Of a stretch of DNA of 64,000 nt, positions 25,601 to 37,819 are shown piece after piece (the first letter of the stretch is position 1; each line of letters begins with the position of its first letter). The stretch spans positions 30,251,681-30,315,680 of the forward strand of contig OX421965.1 of assembly GCA_949128115.1 (NCBI GenBank), written 5' to 3'. The notes below the pieces were generated by a model. It searched no databases. It was not told the origin of the DNA and saw nothing but the letters and a program-made list of their open reading frames with translations. Source of the DNA: Anaspis maculata (Eukaryota > Arthropoda > Insecta > Coleoptera > Scraptiidae). The position numbers and the translations under genes were made by a program.

Positions 25601-26190
25601 CAGGATCTTCAAAAGCGCGCTTTCGCGGGCCGCCATGCCGATGCCGCGTCGTTAGTCCAATTTGGCCGGCTTAAATACGTACGTCCTATGGATGCGGGCC
25701 TGATGCAGATGACGGCGGTGGTGGCGGAAGAGTGCGTGTGTATGTGGGGGCGTCTGTGTGTACGTATACGTACGTTGTTGGGGGATGTTTAGCGCCCTCT
25801 CCATGGCCGCCTGCGTCTGCACGACGACGCCACGCCGGATGGTAGTGATCAATAAGCTGGGGCCCCGGCGGCGATGTGCGGTTTCCATGGAGACACCGCC
25901 ACCCGGCGGTACCACCACCACATCATCGCCGCTACACCACGCCACCGCACGCACTTTTGCGCCCGTGCCGCCACGGCCGCCGACGGCCCTTAAAATACCT
26001 GCACACACACGTTGGATATGTACGCACACAGAAGAGGGAGACGGCCGCACACACACCGAGCGGAGGGGCTTTTGCGGACGCCGCTTTGATGACCGACCAA
26101 GGCCCAAAGCGGAATTCCAGCATCAGAGGGACGGGCTGCATGACCTGATGGCTTGGTCCTTTGATACACGCGGGTCCACCCATTAACGTT
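25601..26190. promoter_or_regulatory. GC- and CpG-rich island, possible promoter or first exon
   Basis: Within AT-rich surroundings this block is strikingly GC-rich and full of CpG, with runs such as GCCGCCACGGCCGCCGACGG and several CACACA/GTGTGT stretches. Overlapping ORFs of 140-150 aa on both strands have biased composition and no recognisable domain, so I do not call them genes. Such islands often mark promoters or 5-prime exons. No start site can be assigned. Confidence 0.35.
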
Positions 26191-26618
26191 TCTTTCATTT
26201 TGTATACCTATAGTCTGTGACAAGAACTTCTTTGTCATCCCATTTGGTGTATCCCAAAACTTCAGTTTGGTAACATCAATAAATTATTGTTTTTTTTTCA
26301 ACAGACAGCCTTCGCTTTCGTCACTATTGACGAGTAAGTAGGTAATTTGTAAGGTGCTCACTTGATTCGAAAATAGCTTTGCATGGAGTAAAAGTGAATC
26401 TCGTCGTCATCAACTCATCAAACTAAAATTAAACTATGACACCAATACTGGCATAATGACATAAATTTCGTAACTTTCTCGCCACCCTTTCCTCATTTAT
26501 AGGGTTCACTGCCCGTAGGGACAGCTTTCTGCTGCCAGAATGACGGCAGCAATTTCAAATTAAGAACTCTGCCTTCATTGCTGTTCGGAATTGCTTATTT
26601 TCACCCTTTTCTATCTAC

Positions 26619-26939
26619 CTGCGGCCCACAACGAGGTGCATATTAATCTGTTCAGCTGACAAAATGGTATTTTTCATAGCTAGCCTGACAAAGTTAATGG
26701 TAACGTAAGTCGACATAACGTCTTGCAGCTGAAGAAAAACTCTACCAGGCACCAAAAACTTTTTCCAAATCGGATATTCTTTCCCTAAATCCTTGCTGGA
26801 AATTGGAGCAAATTTTGCTCTATGCTTAACTTTTGACGAGCAGTTTACATTGGTGGCTACTTCTTCGTTACGCCGCATTTTGTAAAATGATCGCGGGATC
26901 GTCATTGGCTCTTCCCTCACATCATCAAGAGCTCTTAAT
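26619..26939 (-). CDS. Candidate internal exon of an unrecognised gene (107 codons)
   Basis: On the minus strand a clean acceptor (TTTTCTTCTAG) precedes 26939. A donor-like AG|GTAGAT follows 26619. The 321-nt segment is open, enters with one leftover base and leaves with two. It encodes LRALDDVREEPMTIPRSFYK through KEYPIWKKFLVPGRVFLQLQ to INMHLVVG, with balanced composition unlike the chance ORFs nearby. I do not recognise the family. No partner exons can be placed with confidence. It could also be a chance ORF or part of a decayed repeat. Confidence 0.4.
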
Positions 26940-29900
26940 CTAGAAGAAAACGTGAGCTATGAAAAACGCTGAGAATTAATGAAAAATTGAATAAAAACAA
27001 AGTAAGTAGGTATTTTTCACATCAATTGCCAGCAAAGTTTGAGCGAGTTCTGTTTCTTGCTTAAAACACCTATAAATTCATATCGACAGACAACTACATT
27101 GACGAAATACAGGACAATAAATAATGAAGCAATAAAACAATGAATCAAACGAGTGATAAAACTTTACATCTAAACAAAATATCGTGAGATGAAAAATCAT
27201 CTTGGTCAATTGTGCTCTTGAAATGGCAAAACTGGACGTTTGCACTAATCACGTGTCTGCATATACGGCGCCAGGTTTACCCTTGACCAAGATAATTGTT
27301 GATGTCACTGTACATAAGTTACAAAACAGCAAAATGATACAAAGTGCAATTATTGAACACTTGAAGTTAGTTGAAACACCAAATGGTAACTCTTGAAGTC
27401 AGTTGAAACACCGAATGGTAGTGGAATGTGCCAAGGTAAAATGTTCCGGAACTCCACGTACTCAGGCCTAGTGTAGTATACCTAGGTCACGGCATCATTC
27501 TGTAGTGTATCATCCTGGTCACGGCACCATTCTGTAGTGTAACCCCGTTTTCGATGTTGGCAGCGATCGTCGTTGTTTCTTCTCTTCCCCACGTCGTTTA
27601 CATTTTACCTACGTTGTGTTAAGTTCTTACTCGAGATGAGAATGTGTCGTGGGGGATGAGGTTTGATTCTTGAATGAAACGCGAATGAAATGGAAGCAAA
27701 ATGAATGTTTATTGGAAATCAATGGCAAAGTTTTTGAATGGATTTGTTTCTTTTCTCAAAACACCTCACAACAAGAAATTGACAGGAATGAAAATGACAC
27801 AACATGATTAAGAACAACAAAATACAAACAAGAATGATCATTACAGATTATTTAGACAATGCAGGAATTTACAACAATGAAATGAACACAAAATCAGATT
27901 AGCAAAACAAAACAAGAAATCATGAAATATGTTAAACTGTCAATTTGATCGCAAAGAAATAGTGACGTATTCGCTGACAGGCACACATGGGAAGAACACG
28001 TCAAAGAAACCTATGCGTATAGCCTGGTTGGGTGCTGAAAATCCCTTCCCAAATGATCTGAACAAAAGTCAAGTTTGAATGAGTCATGATGAAATGACAG
28101 AGAAGTCACTCCAGTTATGCATTGATCAAGTCAGCGTGAATCGGTGCTTGAACCTCTTCGAAAGTCTGTTCCGTTTGCAAGTTATTTACATAACAACAAA
28201 AGAAAACTTTACGCTCAGTAATTTATTTTACACTTTACAAACAAACGAAATCAAATTGATAGATATGTAAACAATGAAGGAATGATCGGTAAACAAGTTA
28301 ATAAATCAGTAAATAAATGAACAAGACACAAATGATAAGTAAACAAGTGGATAAATCAGCAAGAATCAAATGATTAATAATGGTGTAGGTGAATAAACAA
28401 GAAACAAACGATAGGTAATGGTGTAGGTAAATAAGAAACAAGAACCAAATAAGAGATAAACAGGTAGATAAATAAACAAGAAACAGGTGAGATAAATAAG
28501 TAGAGAAATCGAAAGTTGGTTATACTCTTTGTAAGCAATTGGAAGAAAGAAGTATCTATAACGCATTCGCCCGAAATTCCCCTGAAGTTACCCATCACAA
28601 ACCCCACAGGTACATACATACAAAACAGAAGAAGAATTAGTGAACAGTACAGGCAAAGGTGCGACGACTCGAGCCAACCTGTGGCCCTCTCTTCGTCGCC
28701 GACTTAGTTAGAATTGAAACCCCAACGTGAATCGAGGAGGTAAATTTGGAGTCAGATGTATTTCAGTGATATCCTGAGGGGATGGACAAGGAATTCTCAT
28801 GAAGCATATTTTTGATGAGGCCCCACGTGTGATCAACCCACTCAGGTGCCTGCTGGTGAGAGGGCCGAACAGTCCACCCATCATACTGAACAGAGCGGGT
28901 AACAGCAAAAGAAGTGGAAGCACTCCTCCAAAATTGAGAGGGTCTACATTCGTTTCCGGAGGTAAACACTTGTTTTCGTTTAAATGCAAGATAAGTGACA
29001 TTTACAGTTGAGCTTGTGAATGGACATTGTCGGTACCATCGAGGAACGAAAATTGCAACCACAATCATTGGACACTTACACTGCTTTCATACTCCATTCG
29101 AGTCCCACCATTCAACGTACGCATTCTTGGTGAGTAGGTTCCGTGATACTACCGAATATGTTTATAAATAAATATGCCCGTCAAATCAGGGCAGTAAAAA
29201 GAAACAAACCCGAGTCTGAAGCAGCGGCAAAAGGATGGGAAACAAATGTGGCGATTCCCAAAAAACAACATTCTACAAACGCTCCATTACACTAGGCAAA
29301 CCATTAGCCGACAAGATTTCTTTTAAATAACAGAGTATCTACAGAATGCCACCCTCTACAGAATTGCATCATAAGTAGGAACAGCAAGGAATCACGTTAA
29401 ACATTTTGCAAAAGAGATTACATAATTCCCCCCAAATAATAAAAGGTTAGTAGACTCAACAAGGCAGATTCATACGAGAAGGTGGACCCCCCAGGACAAG
29501 GAGAAGCGCGCAAGTCCCTTTTCCTTCCTTTACTTTCATGTATAACCTGATAATGAACAATGAAATGAGAATGAATCATCAAAAGTACTGTTCTCTACTT
29601 AGCGGCTGATTTGGCGAAGCAGAGTTTCTTTTTGTCGTCTTACTGTTTGTGACGTAACTTGTGGAAAAGAAACATTTAATGAAACCTCGAAATACGCGCG
29701 CAGCGCAGTTCGCAGGCCACGTCATTAGTGGGCCAAGTGCACATCCACTTGATTTCCGGATTTTGACGCCAACATTAAGATCATTTGGGAGTAGATAAGT
29801 TACACAAAATTCAAAGCAGTGCAAAGCACCTTGAGAGGAAAAACTGCGGGTTATGCAAGCCCGTTGAAAACAAAGAGAACAAAGAATGTCGTGTTATTTA

Positions 29901-30224
29901 CCATAATTTCGCAGACAAAATAGGTATCGAAATGCGTGATTTGGTGAGTGGGTGGAAGCCAACATTACGATACAATAATCAAAGAAAGACCGACCTTAAA
30001 TTGTAAAAACGACGCACTCTCGATGCACCGAAACGTTCACGTCCTCGTCACAACAGCTGACCCTCTTCTCTCTCTGCCCGCGGCTGCTGCTCGCCCGGTT
30101 TGCCTAGCGCAGCGCCATCTCTCTCCCCCATCCGCAAACGCTACGAACGTCAACGACCGTACCTACTTCAGGTACCAACGTACAAACAAAACAAAGGGGG
30201 AATACCACACTAGGAACAACAATG
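26940..30224. other. No gene recognised; A-rich low-complexity DNA with small duplications
   Basis: This 3.3-kb stretch shows no supported gene. There are two short tandem duplications: about 27361-27421 (CTTGAAGT.AGTTGAAACACC twice) and about 27470-27545 (GTCACGGCA.CATTCTGTAGT twice). A degenerate AACAAG/AAATAAAT-rich tract spans about 28270-28510. The ORFs at 28708-29068 and 29579-29824 have no recognisable motifs. Confidence 0.4.
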
Positions 30225-30232
30225 GTATTTTG

Positions 30233-31223
30233 CAGGGGCGGACTGAACAGGGGGGCTAGGGGGCGATCGCCCCCGGGGCCACTTACCTCGGTGGGGCCAA
30301 ATTTTTGTCCCTTTTTTTGTGAAATAATAATTGTTGGCCCCTTTTTTTTCGTGCATTTGAGTAGGAAGAAAGTGAACATTCCTGAAGCCCCTTGTTTTAA
30401 TTTTCATCATTTGGCGGCATTGGCTTCGTGTTCTTCTTATTTACGCTTCCATCACATTAAAGTGAACAACTGCAAAAAAATTCTGCGTCGCATTAGCTTT
30501 GACAATTTTACCCTCTATCTTCTTATGCATGCTAAGTCCCAATGAGAAGCACCGAATTTCCATTATTTTAGCTTTTGCTTTGACCCTTTTCCGGGATTAT
30601 TTGGGGGCCAAAAACATAAATGATAGGAACGTGTAATATTATCATGCAATAATGATTATGGAATGTAATTGTTATAGTTGTTTTGTTATTGATTTGTGCC
30701 TTAAAAATTCTTGGTTGGCCCCGTCCATCTCTTCTTGCATTGAATCAAAAGAGAAAAGATTCTTGCTGCATCTTGTACTGAACCTATCGGATCAGTTCCG
30801 CCGCCTCCAACACTTGTAATTCATTTTTTTTTTGACGTAAACACTTAGAAGACGAATAGTTGTGCTCTACTGGTCAGTTTAGAACAGTTTCTATTTTTTT
30901 TTTGCGCCTGCTGCGCCCTGCTCCCCTCCCCCTGAAATCCTGCGTCTTATATTATCAGCAGCAAAAAATAAAAAAATCGACGAGCCTCTCTTCCTATCCC
31001 GGGGTGTTTTATAATAAACTATCCAAAATTTGAAATTTACATGGATTCGATCATTTTATTTTTCTTACATGATGAAAAATGTGGTTATTATCATTATTAT
31101 CATTATTATTTTTGAAAAAATTTCCACCTGCGGCGCAGTTCACTTAACTCGCCTGTTCTTGACGACAGTTGTTTACATTTACTTTATCAGCCTCCGGGGC
31201 CAATCCCATGCAGTCCGCCCCTG
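30233..31223. mobile_element. Non-autonomous hAT-type element, 991 bp
   Basis: The ends are CAGGGGCGGACTG and its inverted copy CAGTCCGCCCCTG. GTATTTTG stands on both sides (30225-30232 and 31224-31231), an exact 8-bp target duplication. CAG-type ends with an 8-bp duplication are hAT hallmarks. The inside is AT-rich with GGGGCC blocks near the ends and an ATT microsatellite near 31084-31110. No transposase is seen, so it would have to be mobilised in trans. The exact duplication suggests a fairly recent insertion. Confidence 0.85.
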
Positions 31224-31349
31224 GTATTTTGGCTGGGAAGTCCAGTACACATAAACGTGAGTATAAGTGGCCATTGCGGTCTTATACAGAAACTGGATTG
31301 GCTGAAACTCTCTGTGCCGCTTAATAAGGCTTATCAAGTAGAACCTGCT

Positions 31350-33716
31350 CAGGAGTAGTCCCTGAACAAATCGTTGGACCTGACAACATTTTTGAACTAT
31401 CTGGAACTCGATCAAATAAATAACATCAAGAATGCGAGAGACAGACTCCTGGATTTGGTTATTACTAACCTAAGGGGTGTTGTCTATCATGAGCCCAAGT
31501 CTCTGGTAGCAGAAGATCTACACTATCCTTGTCTATCCATTGATCTAGAGTTTGAATCTGACATTTCCCCCAGTGCCGTCTTTTGAACAAATGGGGCCCC
31601 GGGCACAAGGCAGTGAGGGGCTCCCTTATAAAGGTTTGTGAAAAAAGCACGCAAGTGAGGCGAGCACCACCGCCGCAGGTTATTATTTAACAAACTTTTA
31701 TTCAATAAAATTTTGCGCTTTTTCACAATTTCCGATAGAAAACCGGTCTTTTCTTGATTAGTTAAGTGGGATCGAGCGTCGTGGACTCTTGGGAGGTAAG
31801 GGAAGGCGCACGATCAGCTCAGAAAGTGACATAATTGAATTAACGTCGTAAACAGGATATAGGAACAACATTTTTTACAAAAATAGTCTACTTTTGGAAA
31901 TTTAAGGGGACCTTGGGGGCCCCCAAAAAAGCTGGGGCCCTGAGCATGGGGTCTCCCCAGCTTTCCAACCGGAGGAGATGCCCATCCAGGTTACGACTTC
32001 CGTAGAGCAGATTTTGTAGGTCTGTATAATGCCGCCCTGAGTGTGAACTGGACAACTTCATTTGCGTAAAACGATGTTGATTAGGCGTGTGATATATTTT
32101 ACTCAAGAATATATGAGATCCTTGACGAATATGTCCCCAAAGCAAGACTTCACCTACGGAAGAAGAGTTATCCAGCATGATTTACAAGGGATATCAAATT
32201 CGACATTAAGAAGAAAAACAGATTACACAGAAGAATGAAGAAATCGCCTGTTTCCAGAGCGGAGTACGCAGCACTTCGGTCTAGCCTTAAGTTGCGGATC
32301 AGGATGGCATACCTGGACTACTTGGAGTCTGCACAGAAGAAAATCACACTGAACCCCAACGAGTTCTGGGGTTTTATTAAAGGCTTGATGCACAGCTCGG
32401 ACACCCAATACTTAGGCCCGGATGAAATTGTAAACGCATTCGCGACATTCTTCAGCAGCGTATACTCCGGATCGGGCACCACGACTCAGAAACTTGATCA
32501 GCCACCAGTTCGAACACAACCCGATTGCCGCAATATCAACATTGATAGCTTCTCAGGGAACAAAATTCTGAGGGCCGTGCAAAAGATGAAACCAGAATCA
32601 TTTGCTGGACCTGATCAGATTCCCGGATTCATGATTGAAGACTGCGTGGGGGCTTGGACTCGGCTCCTTCAGCACTTCTTCAATTCATCAGTCAAATCAG
32701 CTATATTTCCCCACAGATGGAAAACATCAAGAATAACTCCCATCCACAAGTCTGGTGACAACAAAGATGTAAAAAATCACCGGCCAATCGCTATCATCAA
32801 CGGATTTTCAAATGTGTTTGAGACAGGTATATACTGTTGAATTTACTAAAAGGTAAAGAACATCATAACCACAAGGCAACACGGATTCATGCAAAAGCGC
32901 TCAACCACAACGAATCTGCCATATATCACCCATTTCATCAGCCAAGCCTTGGACAATGGCAGCCAAGTGGATGCAGTTCATACTGACTTCGCCAAGGCCT
33001 TTGATAGAGTGGACCACGACGTGCTGCTTTCAAAAAGGCCAACTTTGGTTTCCACAAGAGTCTGATTGACTTCATCAGAAGCTACCTATCTAATAGATCT
33101 CAGTTTGTTAAATACATGCATCACAGGTCCTCTTCTTACACGGCCACTAGCGGGGTGCCGCAGGGCAGCAACTTGGCTCCATTGCTGTTTCTTCTCTTCA
33201 TTGACGACATAGTTGGAAATTTGATGAGTGATGTTTTACTGTTCGCCGATGATGTAAAAATATTTCGCAGAATTGATTCCGCCCGCGATTGCAAACTTCT
33301 CCAAGATGACCTTGACAGGGTAATGGAATGGTGTCTGAACAGCAAACTCCACCTTAACATCTCCAAGTGCTCCAGCATCACATATAGCAAAGCAAAGAGA
33401 CCCATACATCACGCCTACAGATTGAACGCCGATAATCCCCGGCGTTGCACTGAGATGAAAGACCTGGGAGTGTGGTTTGACTCCACTCTGTCATTCGTGG
33501 GACATGTCAATTCGATCGCCGCCTCTGCGTCCAGAACTGTGGGATTCATCTATCGAAATTGCCGGGAGTTCACTGGTACCTCGGCACTCAACACCTTGTA
33601 TCGGACCTTGGTCAGGTCTAAACTCGAGTACGGGTCGGTTGTTTGGTCTCCTCATTACAATAAACATATCAGTCAACTGGAGTCCGTCCAAAGGCGATAC
33701 CTCAAATTTCTTATTC
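31350..33716 (+). pseudogene. LINE-D: 5-prime-truncated LINE fragment with RT
   Basis: The fragment begins in the last part of the endonuclease (ARDRLLDLVITNL, EDLHYPCLSIDL). It is broken at 31571 by a hAT MITE and resumes near 31960 (PGYDFRRADFVGLYNAALS). RT follows: NHRPIAIINGFSNVFE, QHGFMQKRSTTTNL, HTDFAKAFDRVDHDVLL, SGVPQGSNLAPLLF and LLFADDVKIF, then the thumb and TLYRTLVRSKLEYGSVVW. Frameshifts near 32835 and 33030 and early stops kill it. It stops abruptly at about 33716 against an oppositely oriented copy. It is a CR1/Jockey-like type with FADD, clade unresolved. Confidence 0.75.
31571..31958. mobile_element. hAT-type MITE, copy 1 (right end lost)
   Basis: The left end CAGTGCCGTCTTTTGAACAA is nearly identical to the left end of the copy at 49037. 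The interior blocks (GCCCCGGGCACAAG, GGGGGCCCCCAAAAAAGC) also match. The right end diverges after the AAAAAAGC block and lacks the AAAGACGGCACTG terminus. It interrupts LINE-D between the endonuclease end and the linker. Confidence 0.7.
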
Positions 33717-33717
33717 T

Positions 33718-34415
33718 ATCAACAAGCTTCACGTTATCAGCATACAAAGGAAAGACGTTGCTGAATAGCTCAGTGATGTCGTTAACAAAACTGTTGAAAA
33801 AAAGGAGTCCCCGTTGATGTCTTGGACTCCAGATAAAACATCAACCGCCCACGCAGAAAAATTGTCTGCATCCCTAGAGGTATGACTTAAAAAGGACAAG
33901 GGACGAGGGAATTCCAGAGGCATCGAACTTATTCGGAAGAACATGGTCTATGCGATTAAAGGCCTTTGCAAAATCTGTGTGCATCACTTAACCTGAGATC
34001 GATCATTAAGCGACTTGAAAAATTGGTCTGGGTGTTCTTGAACAGATTCGTCATGGAAGAACTACTATTCACAAACCCATGCTGCTGATCCACCAACCTG
34101 AGCCTCACACATGCTGCGAAAGCGCCAGATAAACCTATTTTGAACACCTTTATGATATACTGATCTTTTAAAAACTGGCCTTATCTTCTTTGGGAAAACT
34201 CTATCCCTATTTCGTTTGTTTGAAATACTGGATGATTTATGAGATGATCCTCCGCCCGGGTCCTGGACCGGCACCCAAGATGGTCCAAAGATTGTGCGCA
34301 TAGGATACTCAGGGGAGGTTTCCCTGAGAACAAACAGAACCCAGCCGAACTTATTATCTGAAGCCGGCGTTTGAGGTGTCTGCAAATGAAAACTAGGACC
34401 TTTGCTAGTATCCAA
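33718..34415 (-). pseudogene. LINE-E: minus-strand LINE RT fragment
   Basis: In several shifted minus-strand frames this encodes RT pieces: LVDQQHGFVNSSSSMTNLF, MHTDFAKAFNRIDHVL, ASGIPSSLVLFKSYL and FVNDITELFSNVFPLYADN. The order is that of an RT palm of the same general type as LINE-D. The catalytic box reads YADN where YADD is expected. It ends where LINE-D ends, so the two copies face each other tail to tail. It is heavily frameshifted and certainly dead. Confidence 0.65.
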
Positions 34416-34429
34416 GCCGAGCCGCGGAT

Positions 34430-34740
34430 CGGTGCGGACCGTCGCCGCTAACGACGAAATCAGTGGACACAGTGCAGATCTGGTTTCTGCCCCTAGCAGG
34501 GTGGAGCTGTATCCGGGGATGACCCTCTAATCCGTGGCCTTCAGTATAGATGCGTCTTCGGAAGTACTGCTGTTGGTTGGCAGACGGTATTCCAGCCCGA
34601 GTAAAGGGACAAAAGACCTGAATCCTGCTAATTCAGCACTGCAGGAGTGCACACAGACTCGGGTCCTGACCTGGTGAGGGCCTGGTGAGGTGGAATGGAG
34701 AACTGTGAGTCGTAGAGTATAGCCCCCGATTCAGGCTTGT
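34430..34740. other. GC-rich anonymous repeat-like block
   Basis: This block is richer in GC than its surroundings, has no long ORF, and contains the local duplication CTGGTGAGG..CTGGTGAGG near 34670. It may be the UTR of a retroelement. I cannot assign it. Confidence 0.3.
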
Positions 34741-34744
34741 TTAG

Positions 34745-34908
34745 AGCATTAAAAATGTTTTCTCCGGAGAACTCCGTGCGGGTTCGAATCCCGCTACATC
34801 CATGCATATTTTGTTTTGTCCCCGAGGTTGCATGATAGAACAGCTAATAGCTGAATGTCGCCTCGTTAAATAAGTCGATAAAATTGAATAAAATAAAATA
34901 AATAAATA
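34745..34908 (+). mobile_element. tRNA-derived SINE, family 1, 5-prime-damaged copy
   Basis: The B box GGTTCGAATCC near 34784 is followed by a body (GTCCCCGAGGTTGCATGATA, AGCTGAATGTCGCCTCG). An A-rich tail built of AAATAAAAT units ends it. The body matches the full copy at 52050-52228. The A-box region is not recognisable here. Confidence 0.7.
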
Positions 34909-36281
34909 TCTACCGTCCGGCTGCAAGCTGAATATGTTGAGTCCACGCCTGAAGTAGCTTGACCGGTATAAATGTATACACAAGTCCGCACCTCCCATCG
35001 TGAATGAAATGATTAGAGCCAATGCTCCCCACAACCAAACTTGCCTGAATCAAAAGAGGACCTGGTCTATCGATCAAAGCCTTTTTATCGACTATTTGCC
35101 GTCAGCAATTTTTGTGGTCATTTTCCTTTAGAATCGATGTACGGTGTAGTTCGCGCCCCGCGTCGGAAGTGCACATGTGTTTCTGCAATTCTTCAGTTTG
35201 TGTGGCAATTTTTCTTTTCAACGTTGATTCCGCTAGGAAGGAATGGACGAAGCTAGAAGATGTATCTATGTGCATCTATGATAAACTTACCGGGTGCGCC
35301 AGTAAGTCGGTTAAACCAAGACATACCGGGTGCGTCGTTATCCAAATTTGGACAGGGGAAGAAGGAGGGGGCTTCGTTAGTGACAATAAGAAAGGAGATT
35401 CTGAAGGTACTGCCTCGTCAACCGTGGTATCTTCCAACAAAATATTCAACACAGCCGTTTTGAACTCCTCGGCATTTCCCAATACGAGTTCAGTATATGT
35501 ATAGTAGGTACATACCACCTAATTTTCATTCTACCAAAACCACCTTACGAAGCGATAACTCTGCTGACCTCCTGCTCTACTTATAAAAATTGTTTGATAT
35601 AATTTTCGTGAATCCAGTTGAATCACTAATGGAAAAAAAAACATCTCTACGTCAGTTTGGCTTCAGAAAGCAGGACACCGCCGAGGACACCGCCTTTTGA
35701 ATAGGTGCACAGGTTATTGAATATTGAAAATTGTCTTGAATGAGAGGGTTGTTTTGGTTGAGATTTAAGGGGTGGGCAGTTGAAGTTGATATCTTTGTTG
35801 GTGGACAGGTAGTCATTGTAATGTGCCGAAATGATACTGTTTTTTATTTCCTGTGTTTTGAACACGATCATCCATAAAAGTGGTAGTTATTTTGGCAACG
35901 ATGATGGACGTGTCAGTGGATGAGGTCTGGTCAGTTGAAGTGGATCAGCGATCAAATAACTTGAGTATTTCTGATGGCGTTTTATCCAAGAAGCAAAATG
36001 AAGGGGAGAACACGTGGCATGGCCGCGAGGATAAAGCGGGGGAAAATAAGCTACGGAGTGTTGAAGGCACTGTAAGAGCTGGCAACGATAACGATAGCAG
36101 CACAGAGTGACTGGTACAGAAACAGAAAACAGACTTCTATCTGGCTGGATGCGATATGTTAATGCAAGAAATCTTGAATAAACACAACGAAAGCAAAACT
36201 TAACGAGGATCCCTCAACTGGCTCATGTTACAATATTTTAATTTCTTTATTCTTGCCGTCTTTGCTCTGCAAGTGTGCAAA
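34909..36281. other. No gene recognised
   Basis: Several ORFs of 60-130 codons occur on both strands (for example 35112-35504 and 35880-36110) but none shows a recognisable domain. A short QFGFRKQDTAEDTA reading near 35654 recalls an RT motif and may be a LINE scrap. Confidence 0.35.
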
Positions 36282-36413
36282 AGGTAATAGTATATACATA
36301 CCGTGATGGAACAGCCACCATTACTGCTGAGGGCAAAATGTTTCGCCTGAAGGTTCTAGCCCTATAAGAAGAAATGATGCATTTACCATCGAGAGTATGT
36401 ATACTATTTCCCT
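36282..36413. mobile_element. Small hairpin MITE
   Basis: Inverted repeats of about 17 bp (AATAGTATATACATACC against GAGTATGTATACTATTTCC) bound a 130-bp non-coding segment. No clear target duplication is seen. Confidence 0.4.
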
Positions 36414-37802
36414 TACAACCATCTACTTAGCTTACAGGATTACCTACAGGCGGTCAAAAGTTGAGATAAAACATTTTTTTTTAAAGAACTTTCAGATCGG
36501 CCATTCAATTTTGCTGAAACTTAGTTTAAAATACTGATTTACCCACTTACTGTTTGGCTCGATGCATTATCCAGAAATTCTTCTGCTAAAGATGGTAGCT
36601 TCAACTAATTTCTTTGCAGAGTAATGAGTCACTTACCGCCCTCCTACATGGTACATCATCAGTTACCATAATGGTTGTGAGTAAAATAATTATAGGTACC
36701 CCCTTACTTCAAAAACTTTTGCCACGCTTCTGGCCGAGCGTATTCTATAGGTTCCATCAAAATTACTAAAGAAACGAACATCATAATCAAATCTCTTTAG
36801 AAATCTCGCATGGTAGGTAGATTATCACAGTGCATCTTAGTAAAGTGTTCTTTAGAAATTTACTAAGCGTCTTCATGAAAGCTATGATGAGATAAGCGAG
36901 GGATATCTTGTACGGAAATGCCGAGGAAAACGCTCGTGCTGTGCTGTAGTAACGAGATAAGTTAAAGAGCCGAATGAAAAGAAAACCAAAACGGATATGA
37001 CAATATTAAATATCTCTTAATTTTCTGCTCTATTAAACTGCGAATACAATTGCTGAAAGTATTCAAAGGGATAATGAGATAATTCACTTGGGTTCGCTGG
37101 AGGAACGATATAGTCCTGATCCGCTTTGCGAATGCGGGGCGCCACATATCGGTCGACGCTGGAAGCAACTATCTTCCTGATCCTGGAAACGCAGGATCCC
37201 GATCCCGAATGAAAGGACGAGCGCATGGCTGCTGGAAGCTGTGCCGGATCGATGACAGGAATTGTTTTGGTGGTGGTGTCTTAACCTCGACATATCCGAT
37301 GTAAAAGGTAAGTGTTCTAATTATCTGAGGCATTCATTGAAGACATAAGTGAAAACTTAGCATGGAAGAACTGAAATCAGACTCAGGACGAAGTTTTTTC
37401 CTGTGTATTTATTCAGTTTAGGACGGAACAAAGGTTTTTTGTAACAGGTGTTACGGTCCCGATCCCTAACCGAATGTGTTATAAAGCCCTCTCGTCTTTA
37501 TCTGGGGGGCACTTGAGGCCGACACTCTGCGATGCACATATGCGAGCACGCCTTCTATCTGTAACAAGAGATGTTATCGGACTCTAATGACCCTCCCCGG
37601 GGTCACCGGGGAACCCCTTCATTAGCCCGTCATTACATGTCCACGACTTGTACCGTCAACACTTCGATTTCAATGAAATTCAATAAAAGTCTGTCATCGG
37701 GATCGCACCCCTCCTGGAGAGCACACGCGGCGCCCCCCTTTGCATTATTACAAATCCCCCAAGTCCGCATAATATACATTTACTTTTGTGCTTTGTGTTG
37801 CA
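36414..37802. other. Upstream region of the MCFD2-like gene; possible 5-prime UTR exon
   Basis: No coding gene is seen. AAAAG|GTAAGTG at 37303-37314 is a strong donor match, and a good acceptor (GTTGCAG, ending 37803) lies just before the first coding exon. A non-coding first exon ending at 37307 and a 496-bp 5-prime UTR intron are therefore plausible. The overlapping minus-strand ORFs at 36962-37293 have no recognisable domain. Confidence 0.35.
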
Positions 37803-37819
37803 GCCTGCACCCTACTGAC

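Noticed and set aside
25652..26186. Overlapping 142-151-codon ORFs on both strands as genes
   Set aside because: Composition follows the GC-rich DNA in every frame and no domain is visible; the lack of stops is explained by low AT content.
27361..27545. CRISPR-like or regulatory repeat array
   Set aside because: There are only two units per repeat, without spacers of regular length, in a eukaryotic setting; these are simple tandem duplications.
35640..36110. Decayed LINE reverse transcriptase
   Set aside because: Only one short motif-like reading (QFGFRKQ) was found, with nothing recognisable after it, so it was kept as a remark and not a feature.
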